Source: Stieleria varia (GTDB lineage Bacteria; Planctomycetota; Planctomycetia; Pirellulales; Pirellulaceae). From it: DNA of 64,000 nucleotides. The stretch spans positions 4,402,001-4,466,000 of the forward strand of contig NZ_CP151726.1 of the NCBI RefSeq assembly GCF_038443385.1, in the 5' to 3' direction. The notes under the pieces were generated by a model, which worked only from the letters and a program-made list of their open reading frames with translations, was not told the DNA's origin and did not search any database. Positions within the stretch are counted from its first letter, which is position 1; each line of letters opens with the position of its first letter. This document shows positions 1 through 8,813 of the stretch, one piece after another. A program made the position numbers and the translations under genes.

Positions 1-1983
1 TTGAACAAAGCCAATCGGGTTGCCGAAGCGGACGCGGAATTGATGCGTTTCGAAAGCATCATGGATACCGATTCCAACCTGACAGCACTGGCCGTCGCAA
101 TCGCGGCAAAGAAAGGGGACTACACCCAAGGATTGGAGCTGGCACGAGCCGGAGCCAACAGCAATCCGCACGATACGAGTGTGTGGTTGATCCTGGGTCA
201 AACCGCCGCTCGTGCAGCACAAGCGACCGAGCAGCCTGACGCACGAAAGAAGTTGGTCGGCGAAGCCAAGAATGCTTACGACCGAGCGCTCAGCGAATCC
301 AACGACAGCAGCTTGGCCGCCTACCAACTGCGTGTCCGACTGCAGGCGACGTTTTACGGCAACAAAGAAGTCCGATTGGAGTTGCAACAGGCGTTGAAAA
401 GCAACGTCAGCGAACCGATGCGGTCCCTGTTCGTCGGACTCGCCTACTCGGAGCTCAAGGACTTTGAAACAGCCCTCCCGATCTTACAGCGGGCAGTCAA
501 AATCGCACCCAACGATCCAGATGTCTTCATCGCATTGGCTGAGTTTTACCGGCTGGGACGCGATGACGCCAAGTCGATTGAGATGTTGGAGAAAGCCTAC
601 TCGCTCGCTCCGACTCGAACGGACGTCCGCAACAAACTGGCATTGGCCGTCGCACTGAGAGATGGTGCTGAGGTCCCCTGGCAACGACTGGATCAGTTGC
701 TGCGTGGTGAGTCGGGCGGAACCGATCAGAACGAGTTGCTGCACGCGTTGATCCTGATCAATCGAGGTGATGAAAAACGCCAAGAACAAGCCGCACAGAT
801 CCTGAACGAATTGATTCGCGTCGGAGGCCCGGTCAGTGATGACGCGATGCGCATGCTGGCTGCTTTGGAACGCAGACGATGGCTCAGTGGCGAACCGGAA
901 TCGGACGAGTCGCGCAGGGCGTTTGCAGAAGCACGCCGGCTGTACACCGCGTTGACGCGACGTCCCAATCCCGCACCGATGGACCTGTATCGTTTCGCCG
1001 ATCTCTTGCTGCGTGCCGATCAAACCACCGAAGTCGAAGGGTTGGCGGACAAGCTCGATGCGATCACCGGCGGCTCTCCCATTGGTTTGGACATCCGTCT
1101 CCGACTGGCCAAGAAATTAGGACAAGAAGAGAAGGCGGCTGAGCTGGCCAAGCAATGGGCACAACAAGCCGTGGAGTCGGGAACGATGTTGCAAGCCGGT
1201 GCCTGGGAAACCACCGGCCGCACACTTTCTAACCTCGGATATCACGACCAAGCCCTGGAGTGGCTGGAAAGGGCGTACGATGAAAACCCGGACACCTTCC
1301 GCGTCTTTGTCATTGCCCTGTCGCGAGCACGCAAGTTTGATCGCGCCATCGAGATTTGCAAAACGAACTACAAATCCAAAGGCCAGCCGGACGCCGTCGC
1401 TTTGCTGGCAGACGTCATGATCATCAGCGGTGACTTCATGACGGTACCGGAGGAGATCGAAGCGATCTTTACTGATGCGTTGGCGAAACACGAATCCGTC
1501 CCCAGATTGGTTGAATCCATCGGTTCACTCCGGCTGGCTCAAGAACGGTATCCGGAGTCGGTCGCGTTGTACGAGCGAGCGATCGAGTTGGCGCCGGACA
1601 ACGGCCGCATCTTGAACAATCTGGCCATGGCGCTGTCGGAGATCCCAGGTCGTGAGCCGATGGCGTTGCCACGAATTCGCAAAGCGATCGACCTGTACGG
1701 ACGCAGCCCAGAGTTGTTGGACACACAAGGCCTGGTGTTGTTACGAAACGACAAGGTGGACGAAGCCACCAAGGTGTTACGAGAAGCGATGGCGAGTTCG
1801 GATGACCCACGCTATCGATTCCACCTGCTGATGGCGTTGATGCGATCGGGCGACAAAGTGCAATCGCGAGCCGTCTGGGCGCAACTGGACGTCACCGCAC
1901 TCAAAACAGCCGTCTTAACCCCCGCCGAGCGCCGAGACTTCGCCCTCATGCAAGAACAATTCGGCGCCCGCCGAACCCCATGA
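1..1983 (+). CDS. TPR-repeat protein, 5' end outside the window
   Basis: The reading frame is open from base 1, so the first codon seen (TTG) is probably internal and the N-terminus is missing. The 660 visible residues are almost wholly alpha-helical tetratricopeptide-like repeats. The clearest lie at about residues 143-215, 400-452 and 503-545, each with the Trp/Leu-Gly-Tyr-Ala-Pro spacing of TPRs (for example an LERAYDENPD repeat end). No catalytic domain is visible. Large TPR proteins commonly sit in exosortase/EPS loci, where they are thought to scaffold polymer export or assembly (the PrsT-like role); that role is inferred here from the EpsI gene 1.2 kb downstream. Any membrane anchor or signal peptide would lie upstream of the window. 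It could instead be a TPR protein unrelated to EPS. Confidence 0.8.
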   Translation: MNKANRVAEADAELMRFESIMDTDSNLTALAVAIAAKKGDYTQGLELARAGANSNPHDTSVWLILGQTAARAAQATEQPDARKKLVGEAKNAYDRALSESNDSSLAAYQLRVRLQATFYGNKEVRLELQQALKSNVSEPMRSLFVGLAYSELKDFETALPILQRAVKIAPNDPDVFIALAEFYRLGRDDAKSIEMLEKAYSLAPTRTDVRNKLALAVALRDGAEVPWQRLDQLLRGESGGTDQNELLHALILINRGDEKRQEQAAQILNELIRVGGPVSDDAMRMLAALERRRWLSGEPESDESRRAFAEARRLYTALTRRPNPAPMDLYRFADLLLRADQTTEVEGLADKLDAITGGSPIGLDIRLRLAKKLGQEEKAAELAKQWAQQAVESGTMLQAGAWETTGRTLSNLGYHDQALEWLERAYDENPDTFRVFVIALSRARKFDRAIEICKTNYKSKGQPDAVALLADVMIISGDFMTVPEEIEAIFTDALAKHESVPRLVESIGSLRLAQERYPESVALYERAIELAPDNGRILNNLAMALSEIPGREPMALPRIRKAIDLYGRSPELLDTQGLVLLRNDKVDEATKVLREAMASSDDPRYRFHLLMALMRSGDKVQSRAVWAQLDVTALKTAVLTPAERRDFALMQEQFGARRTP

Positions 1984-3177
1984 CCACGTAGCCGCGTCTC
2001 TCCGAGACGTGAACCCATAGTCGTTCGACTTTCCAAGTCGAAAACGCAGCACAAGAAAATGGCTCCCCTCTCCACCAGACACCTCCCCCAAGGGACTTGG
2101 GGGAGGTCGAGCAAAGCCGCTGAGGCGAAAGCGAGGGAGGGGGCCGTCAGCCCAACAAAACGCCCGCAATCACCAATCGCCCTGAGCCGCGACGCGTAAG
2201 CGGCCGGGTACCTCACTACCCAATCAAGAAAATGGCTCCCCTCTCCCCCAGTTCCTAGTGAGCCTTAAGCGAGCTAGGAACTGGGGGAGAGGGGCAGGGG
2301 GTGAGGGGGCAATACCGCCCCAAACCAATTCACACCACCGAAAAGCCCCCACCACCAACCACGCTAAACCGCGACAACCTTCAGACACCTCCCTCAAGGA
2401 ACTTGGGGGAGGTCGAGCAAAGCCGCTGAGGCGAATGCGAGGGAGGGGGCCGTCCACCCAACACAACGCCCGCCACCACCAAACGCCCTGAGCCGCGACG
2501 CGTAAGCGGCCGGGTCTTGCAACAACCATCACTACCACCCCGGCGCAATACCCGTGGCCTCGACGGCCAGCGGCTCAAAGCAACACGCCACCACCAACCA
2601 CCCTGAGCCGCGACATTCCCAGACACCTCCCCCAAGTTCCTTGGGGGAGGTCGAGCTAAGCCGTCCAGGCGAAAGCGAGGGAGGGGGCCGTCAGCCCAAC
2701 TAAACGCCCGGCCATTGCCAAACGCATGACGCCCCGGCGCAATACCCGTGGCCTCGACGGCCAGCGGCTCAAAGCAACAAGCCACCACCAACCGCCCTGA
2801 GCCGCGACGCGTAAGCGGCCGGGTCTTTGCAAAACGCCCATCAGCCGCAGGGCGATAGTCCCCGGTTCCCAGCCCAGATCATTCACAACCCGACGCGTAA
2901 GCGAGGGATACCTCCCAGCCCAGATGATTCATAACCCGACGCGTAAGCGAGGGATACTCGGCAAATCCCTCGCTTACGCGTCGGGTTATGAAAACCAATC
3001 ATCCGCATGAATAATCCGAGCGAGCGATCCTGACGCACCAAACCACGTAGCCGCGTCTCTCCGAGACGCGAACCGCGAGTCTGAGACAGACTCGCCCACG
3101 AACCCACCGTCGCTCGCCTTTTCAAGTCGAAAACGCACCACCAACCCAGTCAGCCCAGAAAAACTGACGTACACCCG
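1984..3177. repeat. Gene-free stretch of interspersed palindromic repeats
   Basis: No credible gene is seen in 1.2 kb. The stretch is a mosaic of short repeat families found elsewhere in the window. An element of about 70 bp built on CCCCCAAG/CTTGGGGG and ending in GAGGGAGGGGG occurs near 2083-2150, 2386-2453 and 2621-2688. A motif GACGCGTAAGCGGCCGGG follows each of them (near 2196, 2498 and 2807). GTCTCTCCGAGAC and TTCGACTTTCCAAGTCGAA hairpins lie at both ends (about 1990-2047 and 3043-3132). A perfect 26-bp inverted repeat occupies 2930-2990. Open frames crossing this stretch are low-complexity and are not supported as genes. Confidence 0.8.
2930..2990. repeat. Perfect 26-bp inverted repeat
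   Basis: Bases 2930-2955 and 2965-2990 are exact reverse complements separated by 9 bases. The core of each arm is GACGCGTAAGCGAGGGAT. One arm also repeats directly about 46 bp upstream with small changes. There is no following T-run, so it is not a classical intrinsic terminator, although a transcript would fold very stably here. Confidence 0.9.
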
Positions 3178-3855
3178 ATGACCGAAACCACATCCAGCCC
3201 GCGAACCCGCTCCAGACGCTTCGGCAAACGAACCCGCGGCGTCACGATATGCGTCGCCGCCATTCTGTTGTCGGGGATTTTGCACGGCTACCTCGACGGA
3301 CGTTGGGTGGACAAACCCAATCTACAGCGGATCGGCGCGCAGCTCGCCGAGTTGCCCAGCAAATGCGGCGACTGGGAACTGGCAGACGAAGGAGAACTCG
3401 ATGAGCGGGCGGCTGAAATGCTGCAATGCCATGGATCCCTGGTCCGCGAATACTGGAATCCTGCAAGCGGTCAACGGGTCAACGTGGCGGTCTTGTTCGG
3501 CCCCCGCGGCCCGATCGCGGTCCACGTTCCCGAGATCTGTTACAGCAGCCGTGGAACCGAGCCCGCTGGACCGACAACCGTACTGACCTTGAAAACGGAC
3601 GATCAGCTCGACCAACTTTGGCGAGTCGAGTTCCAACGTGAGGGCAGCGAAGAGCCGCACCTGGAAGTCTGTTATGGATGGAGCGACGGCGGCCGTTGGC
3701 AAGCGGCCAAGTACCCCAGGGTATGGCTCACCGACCAGCTTTACAAAGTGCAAGTAGCGGGACCACCAGGAACAGACGGCCAGCCATCACCCGTCCAAGA
3801 TTTCCTAAAGTCGTTTCTACCAGCCCTCAACCACCAGATCTCCCAAAACACTTAA
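3178..3855 (+). CDS. EpsI-family exosortase-associated protein (DUF3485)
   Basis: This 225-residue protein has a basic N-terminus followed by one hydrophobic segment (about residues 22-38), which should anchor it in the inner membrane with the rest outside. The HVPEICY motif at residues 116-122 and the length of a little over 200 residues match the EpsI/DUF3485 family. Members are fused to, or encoded beside, exosortases and have been proposed to help EPS export. The exosortase partner is not in the window and may lie upstream of the TPR gene. ATG at 3178 is the first start before the hydrophobic segment. It is flanked on both sides by repeat-filled spacers, so it may be transcribed on its own or with the TPR gene. 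Confidence 0.85.
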   Translation: MTETTSSPRTRSRRFGKRTRGVTICVAAILLSGILHGYLDGRWVDKPNLQRIGAQLAELPSKCGDWELADEGELDERAAEMLQCHGSLVREYWNPASGQRVNVAVLFGPRGPIAVHVPEICYSSRGTEPAGPTTVLTLKTDDQLDQLWRVEFQREGSEEPHLEVCYGWSDGGRWQAAKYPRVWLTDQLYKVQVAGPPGTDGQPSPVQDFLKSFLPALNHQISQNT

Positions 3856-4608
3856 CCCCCATGTACGTCAGGCTTTCCAGCCTGACCTACCCCCAAGTAC
3901 CAGCACGAAGCGCAAGCGAGTGAACAAAACCTCGTGACTCACTCACCCGCGCGTCATCCTGGTATCAAAGCCAAACTCGCGAAATGTCAGCCAAGAAAGG
4001 CTGACGTACATCCCACCTCAAGTACGTCAGGCTTTCCAGCCTGACCTTCCCCATTGTCGTTCGACTTTCCAAGTCGAAAACGCCAATCCAAAAACAGTTC
4101 CTCGAAGCTTCCAAACCACGCGAACTGCGAGTCTGAGACAGACTCGCCTACGTGCCCAAGTACGTCAGGCTTTCTAGCCTGACCTACCACCCAAGTACGT
4201 CAGACACCGTACGCCAACCTTTCCAGCCTGACACACCCTCATTGTCGTTCGACTTTCCAAGTCGAAAACGCCAATCCAAAAACAGTTCCTCGAAGCTTCC
4301 AAACCACGCGAACCGCGAGTCTGAGACAGACTCGCCTACGTGGAGCCAAGTACGCCAACCTTTCCAGCCTGACCTACCTCCAAAATCCCCACCCAGCTGG
4401 CGTCAGCAACACCATTAGCGGCACCTACCGGCGCCCCAGCAAACCGACAACAGTTTTTCTACCGACGTCCCCTGCCTGTCATCCCCGTCAGACATCAAAA
4501 CGTCACCCAGCAACATTCGCTTTGGCGGAAAGCATTCGTTGTTGTCACTCGTTATCGCCCCTAGTAGCTGCAACATAGATTTCACGGAAAAGGACGAGAG
4601 GACTCAGG
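3856..4608. repeat. Gene-free stretch of hairpin repeats with a 188-bp-spaced duplication
   Basis: No gene is seen. Hairpins of the family TCAGGCTTTCCAGCCTGA lie at 3863-3886, 4022-4045 and 4160-4183, in reverse at 3986-4009, and in decayed form near 4206 and 4350. A palindromic element of about 68 bp with arms like CAGCACGAAGCGCAAGCGAG spans about 3898-3965 and recurs at 8565-8631. About 102 bp at 4052-4153 is repeated at 4240-4341 with one visible difference. The final 170 bp before the next gene carry no repeat and should hold its promoter. Confidence 0.8.
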
Positions 4609-5532
4609 ATGCCAACGCTTGATGAATTGCTACCCGAGTATCGCTTTGCAACCAAACGCGACGAAACTCCGCTACCAACGCTGCCGCAGACCCATCGTCG
4701 CTATCGATACTTTGCCCGCAAAGATCGAGTCGAGCGAGCGATGGGTGCGTGCTTGTTGGTACCCGCATTGCCGGTGATCGCAGTGTGCTGGGTCGCCATC
4801 CGTCTGACCTCCAAAGGCCCCGGCCTGTTTCGACAAACCCGAGTCGGACGCGGCGGGCGAACGTTCGAAGTGTTGAAGCTGCGGACGATGCGACAAGACG
4901 CGGAAGCCGGTGGACCGCAGTGGTCCTCCAAAGGTGACCCACGGATCACACGATTGGGTCGCATCTTACGTTCACTGCATTTGGACGAGTTGCCTCAACT
5001 GGTCAACGTCGTCCGTGGAGAAATGGTGATCGTCGGACCGCGCCCTGAACGACCCGAGTTTGTCGAGCTGTTGACAGAAGAAATCCCAGGGTATCAGCGA
5101 CGACTGATCGTCAAGCCGGGCATCACCGGACTATCGCAAATCAATCTGCCACCGGACACCGATCTCCGTAGCGTGCAGCGCAAACAAGTCCTGGATCTGC
5201 ATCACATCGACAACGCCCATCTATGGTTTGACGCCCGGATGGTGATGTTGACCACATTGCGAGTCCTGTGCATCAGCAATGAAACTTTGACACGACTGAT
5301 GGGTCTGGACCGCAAGCACTTGCTGGCTGAGTTACCGCCCACCAACGACCATCGTCACTCCGTGAGCTTGCAAGAGTTACTGGCACAAGCAAGGTTGCGG
5401 AAAGAGCTAGCGGAAATCGACATCGACGACGACATCGAAGACGCCGCGCAGGTCGACGGCCCAGGCGATTCCTGGAAAACCGACAGCGACAGCTATGACG
5501 ACGACGCCACCCTAGCCCGCTCCCCCCGCTAA
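4609..5532 (+). CDS. Bacterial sugar transferase (phosphoglycosyl transferase, initiates EPS synthesis)
   Basis: This 307-residue protein is a monotopic phosphoglycosyl transferase of the ExoY/WcaJ C-terminal type. Such enzymes move a sugar phosphate from a UDP-sugar to undecaprenyl phosphate at the inner membrane, the first step of EPS building. Visible family features are a hydrophobic membrane segment at about residues 44-66, KLRTMR at 90-95, the catalytic Asp-Glu pair in DELPQL at 126-131, GPRPERPEF from 143 and PGITGLSQ near 171. The C-terminal 45 residues are an acidic, probably disordered tail not usual in the family. It lacks the multi-spanning N-terminal domain of full-length WcaJ/WbaP. 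The sugar used cannot be read from sequence. Confidence 0.92.
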   Translation: MPTLDELLPEYRFATKRDETPLPTLPQTHRRYRYFARKDRVERAMGACLLVPALPVIAVCWVAIRLTSKGPGLFRQTRVGRGGRTFEVLKLRTMRQDAEAGGPQWSSKGDPRITRLGRILRSLHLDELPQLVNVVRGEMVIVGPRPERPEFVELLTEEIPGYQRRLIVKPGITGLSQINLPPDTDLRSVQRKQVLDLHHIDNAHLWFDARMVMLTTLRVLCISNETLTRLMGLDRKHLLAELPPTNDHRHSVSLQELLAQARLRKELAEIDIDDDIEDAAQVDGPGDSWKTDSDSYDDDATLARSPR

Positions 5533-6209
5533 TCCCCCCAAGTACGTCAGGCACCGTACGTCAGGCTTTCCAGCCTGACTTTACCCCCCCATCATTCGAC
5601 ATCCCAAGTCGAAAACGCAACCAAACAAAAACCACCACAATCCGCCCATCAGCCGCAGGGCGTTAGCCCCCGGTTCCCCACCTCACAAGTACGTCAGGCT
5701 TTCCAGCCTGACTTTCCCCCCCCATCATTCGACTCCCAAGTCGAAAACGCAAGAAAACAAAACCACCACAATCCGCCCATCAGCCGCAGGGCGTTAGCCC
5801 CCGGTTCCCCACCTTTCAAGTACGTCAGGCTTTCCAGCCTGACACACCCACCCCACATTCGACTTCCCCAGTCGAAAACGCAAGAAAACAAAACCACCAC
5901 AATCCGCCCATCAGCCGCAGGGCGTTAGCCCCCGGTTCCCCACCTCACAAGTACGTCAGACTTTCCAGCCTGACTTTCCACTCCCCATCATTCGACTTCC
6001 CAAGTCGAAAACGCAACCAAACAAAACCACCGCAAAACTCCCATCAGCCGCAGGGCGTTAGCCCCCGGTTCCCCACCTCTCAAGTACGTCAGGCTTTCCA
6101 GCCTGACACTCCCCCCATCATTCGACTCCCAAGTCGAAAACGCAACCACTCCACCCCGGGTCACGCCATCGACCCGGAGGTTCGAGCGACAAAACCTCCT
6201 CCCCCGCTC
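5533..6209. repeat. Tandem array of a composite unit of about 131 bp
   Basis: From about 5556 to 6155 a composite unit repeats about four and a half times. Corresponding points fall at 5556, 5689, 5820, 5951 and 6084, so the period is 131-133 bp. Each unit carries three modules in order: a TCAGGCTTTCCAGCCTGA hairpin, a TCGACTTCCCAAGTCGA-type hairpin, and a CAGCCGCAGGGCGTTAGCC module followed by CCCGGTTCCCCACCT. The units are nearly identical, which indicates recent amplification. There are no variable spacers, so it is not a CRISPR array. No gene is seen. Confidence 0.9.
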
Positions 6210-7109
6210 TTGTCCACCCTCCCCAACATCCTCACCGTCGACGTCGAAGACTACTTCCAAGTCTCGGCGTTCGAGCACCGTATCTCTCGGGACCAGTGGA
6301 ACAGCATCCCGTGCCGGGTCGAAGCGAGCACGGACAGGCTGCTGCAGCTCTTCGCCGACTGCAACGTCCACGGCACCTTCTTCGTGCTCGGCTGGGTCGC
6401 CAAGCATTACCCAACACTCGTTCGCCGAATCGCCGACGCCGGGCACGAACTAGCGTCGCACGGTTTCTGGCACCAATTGGTCTACAACCTGACCCCGGAC
6501 GAATTCCGCCAAGACATCCGCGACAGCAAAGCAGCAATCGGCGACGCCACGGGCGTCGGCGTCACCGCCTACCGAGCCCCCAGTTTTTCGATCACCAACA
6601 AATCCATGTGGGCCTTGGACGTGCTCGTCGAAGAAGGCTTCACCGTCGACAGCAGCATCTTCCCCATCCGTCACGCACGCGGCGGCATGCCGGGCGCGAG
6701 ACCCGACATCCACACCATCCAAACCCAGCACGGCCCGATCACCGAAATCCCCCCATCGGTCGGCCGTGTGGGCAAGCTAAAAGTCCCGATCGGCGGCGGC
6801 TACTTTCGCCTCTTCCCGCTGTCATTGACCCGGCAAGCGATACGCTCGATCCAAGCCCAAAACCGCCCCGCGATGCTGTACATCCACCCGTGGGAAATCG
6901 ACCCCGAGCAACCGCGGGTCAGTGGCATCGGACGGAAAAGCCGTGCAAGACACTATGTGGGCTTGGGCCGAACTGAAAATCGCATGAGAAAGCTCTTCGC
7001 AACTGAGATATTTACGCCTTTGAGCGAGACATTGCGTAAAAACGCTACAGTCCCGGAAACTGAATTCACCTATTGCGAAACGGTCCAAGGGGAGGAACAC
7101 GATAATTGA
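6210..7109 (+). CDS. Polysaccharide deacetylase, XrtA/PEP-CTERM locus type
   Basis: This 299-residue NodB-fold protein should remove N- or O-acetyl groups from the nascent exopolysaccharide. The metal site is visible as DVEDYF (Asp11, Asp14) and HGFWH (His84, His88), with YRAPSFS near 121 and HPWEID near 226. The DVEDYF opening and the C-terminal extension match the deacetylase subgroup found in exosortase loci (DUF3473-like C-terminus). The TTG start at 6210 places the DVED motif at the usual distance from the N-terminus; no ATG fits. The stop codon overlaps the next start (TTGA). Base usage changes inside the gene: third positions are strongly C-rich to about 6940, then A/T-rich. Confidence 0.88.
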   Translation: MSTLPNILTVDVEDYFQVSAFEHRISRDQWNSIPCRVEASTDRLLQLFADCNVHGTFFVLGWVAKHYPTLVRRIADAGHELASHGFWHQLVYNLTPDEFRQDIRDSKAAIGDATGVGVTAYRAPSFSITNKSMWALDVLVEEGFTVDSSIFPIRHARGGMPGARPDIHTIQTQHGPITEIPPSVGRVGKLKVPIGGGYFRLFPLSLTRQAIRSIQAQNRPAMLYIHPWEIDPEQPRVSGIGRKSRARHYVGLGRTENRMRKLFATEIFTPLSETLRKNATVPETEFTYCETVQGEEHDN

Positions 7110-8443
7110 TCAGCACGATCGTTATCTACGGAATCTTCGTCGCAATTTGTTTTGCTGCGTTAATACGCCCTTGGACAGGGGTGTTAGGATTCTATTTCTT
7201 TGCTGTTCTGGACCCTGGTTGGAATTGGCGGTGGGCGGTCGATCGCTATTTTCCGTTTCAAAAGTATATCTTCGCGTTTCTTGTGATTGGCTGGTTAATC
7301 AATGGGATGCCAGGGCTCAGGTACAACAGGCGGGACGCTGCACCAATTATAAGTCTCTTGTGTTTTCTTGCACTTGCTTACGCATCAAGTTCTTTCTCGA
7401 TCGATGCATCACTGTCAAGCTGGTATCTTGACAAGTTGTGGAAAGTGGTGCTAGTTGCTATTGCAGCAGCGATCACTATTGATACACCTAAGAAATTGGT
7501 CGCATTGTTGTTCACTGTTGTGATTGCACAGTCGTGGAACGCATATCAAATCAATCTACAATATTTCCAAGACGGCTACTCTCTCTACGCCAGGATAACA
7601 CAGTGGGGTACAAAGGGAGACAATAACGGCTACTCCATCCTGACCTTGCCTGTCATTGCGATGAGCATTTCGTTGGCAGCCTCTGACTTCCGGACGCAAT
7701 GGCGATTGCTGGCGTTGGGGATTGCTGTTTTGCAAATCCACCAAATCATGTTGCTTGAGTCACGAGGAACCATGATCGGAGGTCTCGTCATGGCTGTAAT
7801 GTTCTTCGTGTTTATGCAAAAAACAGGGCTGAACATTGCGGTAGTCGCAATGCTGCTCTTCGCAGGATTTCTACTTGCAGGTCCGTCGGTAGTGCGGGAG
7901 TTCACTTCTGCGTTCGAAGACGCTGGCAACAGAGACTCTTCTGCCGAGAGTCGTTTTCATCTATGGAAAGCTGGCTGGGAGATCACAAAGGATTACCCAT
8001 TGCTCGGAGTTGGACCCTGGTGCGGCGCTTTGAAAGTGCCAGAATACTACGAAGGCGAGAGTTTGAGAGTAAAAAGAAAAGAATTGCATAACATCTTTTT
8101 TGAGCTAAGTACGGGAACAGGACTTCCCGCAACTGCTTTCTACCTCGGCTTCAGTGCGTTGCCTTGGTGGGCATGCTTCATGCATTGGTGGCGATCCCGA
8201 AGGATGCAAAACAGTATCCCAAACCACGCCGATTCAGTTTCGATCAACGCCGTATCGCTTGCAGTGCTTTGCGGACTTCCAGGCTATTTTGTGGCAAGCA
8301 TGTTCAGTAGCGGAGTCCTACTGGAGACAAGTTACATCCTAGCATCTTGTGGATGCGTTGCATCTGCTCTATTCCGCAGGACGAACACTAACAGCGAAGA
8401 GTTATTGAGATCATTAGGACGCGATATACCACGGGTGAGTTAA
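7106..8443 (+). CDS. O-antigen-ligase-like polytopic membrane protein
   Basis: This 445-residue protein has about ten or more hydrophobic segments and a large extracytoplasmic loop near residues 270-350. ESRGTMIGG near 216 and HNIFFELSTGTGLP near 328 match the Wzy_C/O-antigen ligase family. The opening segments resemble the putative O-glycosylation ligases found in PEP-CTERM/exosortase loci. Such proteins polymerise or transfer lipid-linked glycans on the outer face of the inner membrane. The start is TTG at 7106, overlapping the deacetylase stop, which suggests translational coupling. Because an ABC exporter follows, ligase or protein-glycosylation activity is as likely as Wzy-type polymerisation. 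The gene is clearly richer in A+T than its upstream neighbours. Confidence 0.82.
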   Translation: MISTIVIYGIFVAICFAALIRPWTGVLGFYFFAVLDPGWNWRWAVDRYFPFQKYIFAFLVIGWLINGMPGLRYNRRDAAPIISLLCFLALAYASSSFSIDASLSSWYLDKLWKVVLVAIAAAITIDTPKKLVALLFTVVIAQSWNAYQINLQYFQDGYSLYARITQWGTKGDNNGYSILTLPVIAMSISLAASDFRTQWRLLALGIAVLQIHQIMLLESRGTMIGGLVMAVMFFVFMQKTGLNIAVVAMLLFAGFLLAGPSVVREFTSAFEDAGNRDSSAESRFHLWKAGWEITKDYPLLGVGPWCGALKVPEYYEGESLRVKRKELHNIFFELSTGTGLPATAFYLGFSALPWWACFMHWWRSRRMQNSIPNHADSVSINAVSLAVLCGLPGYFVASMFSSGVLLETSYILASCGCVASALFRRTNTNSEELLRSLGRDIPRVS

Positions 8444-8813
8444 GCAAAATCTTCGACTAGAAAGCAGCACAACTTACTCAACTGAGGGTCGCACGACCTG
8501 CAGTCGTATTTTAAACATACACCATATCGCGGCACTAGTGCCGAAATCGCGAGTTGAGGCTTGATACTAGCACGACGCGCAAGCGAATGAACCACCGTGT
8601 GTCATCCACTCGTTTGCGCTTCGTGCTGGTATTTGTATCGTTTCCAAACAAGGTCAATTGACGATCGCAGCACTAGGCAGATTACGCAAGTTAGCTAGCA
8701 GCGGCAGCCGTTGTGGGACTGGCCGTCGCATAGGATGGTCGCGTCGCTATGCTGCACTCCTAGCCAGCAGCCTGACGCTCTGACGAACAATGGCGAGATC
8801 GCCATAACAATCC
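8444..8813. other. 370-bp spacer with a 67-bp palindromic element
   Basis: No gene is seen. Bases 8565-8631 form an imperfect palindrome with arms like AGCACGAAGCGCAAACGAG, the same family as 3898-3965. The remainder is unremarkable and may carry the promoter for the ABC exporter genes. Confidence 0.6.

Noticed and set aside
484..1023. 179-codon minus-strand frame inside the TPR gene
   Set aside because: It is antisense to well-formed TPR motifs; typical shadow frame of a high-GC gene.
2224..2886. Several overlapping open frames of 76-136 codons between the TPR and EpsI genes
   Set aside because: They run through interspersed repeats, are rich in Gly, Arg, Pro and Trp from GC-rich repeats, and recur wherever these repeats occur.
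3863..6110. Hairpins of the TCAGGCT family as intrinsic terminators
   Set aside because: They occur many times in one spacer, in both orientations, and lack a following T-run; only 41492-41526 meets the terminator pattern.
5556..6155. Possible CRISPR array
   Set aside because: Units are repeated whole without unique spacers and no cas gene is near; the same holds for 36901-37348.
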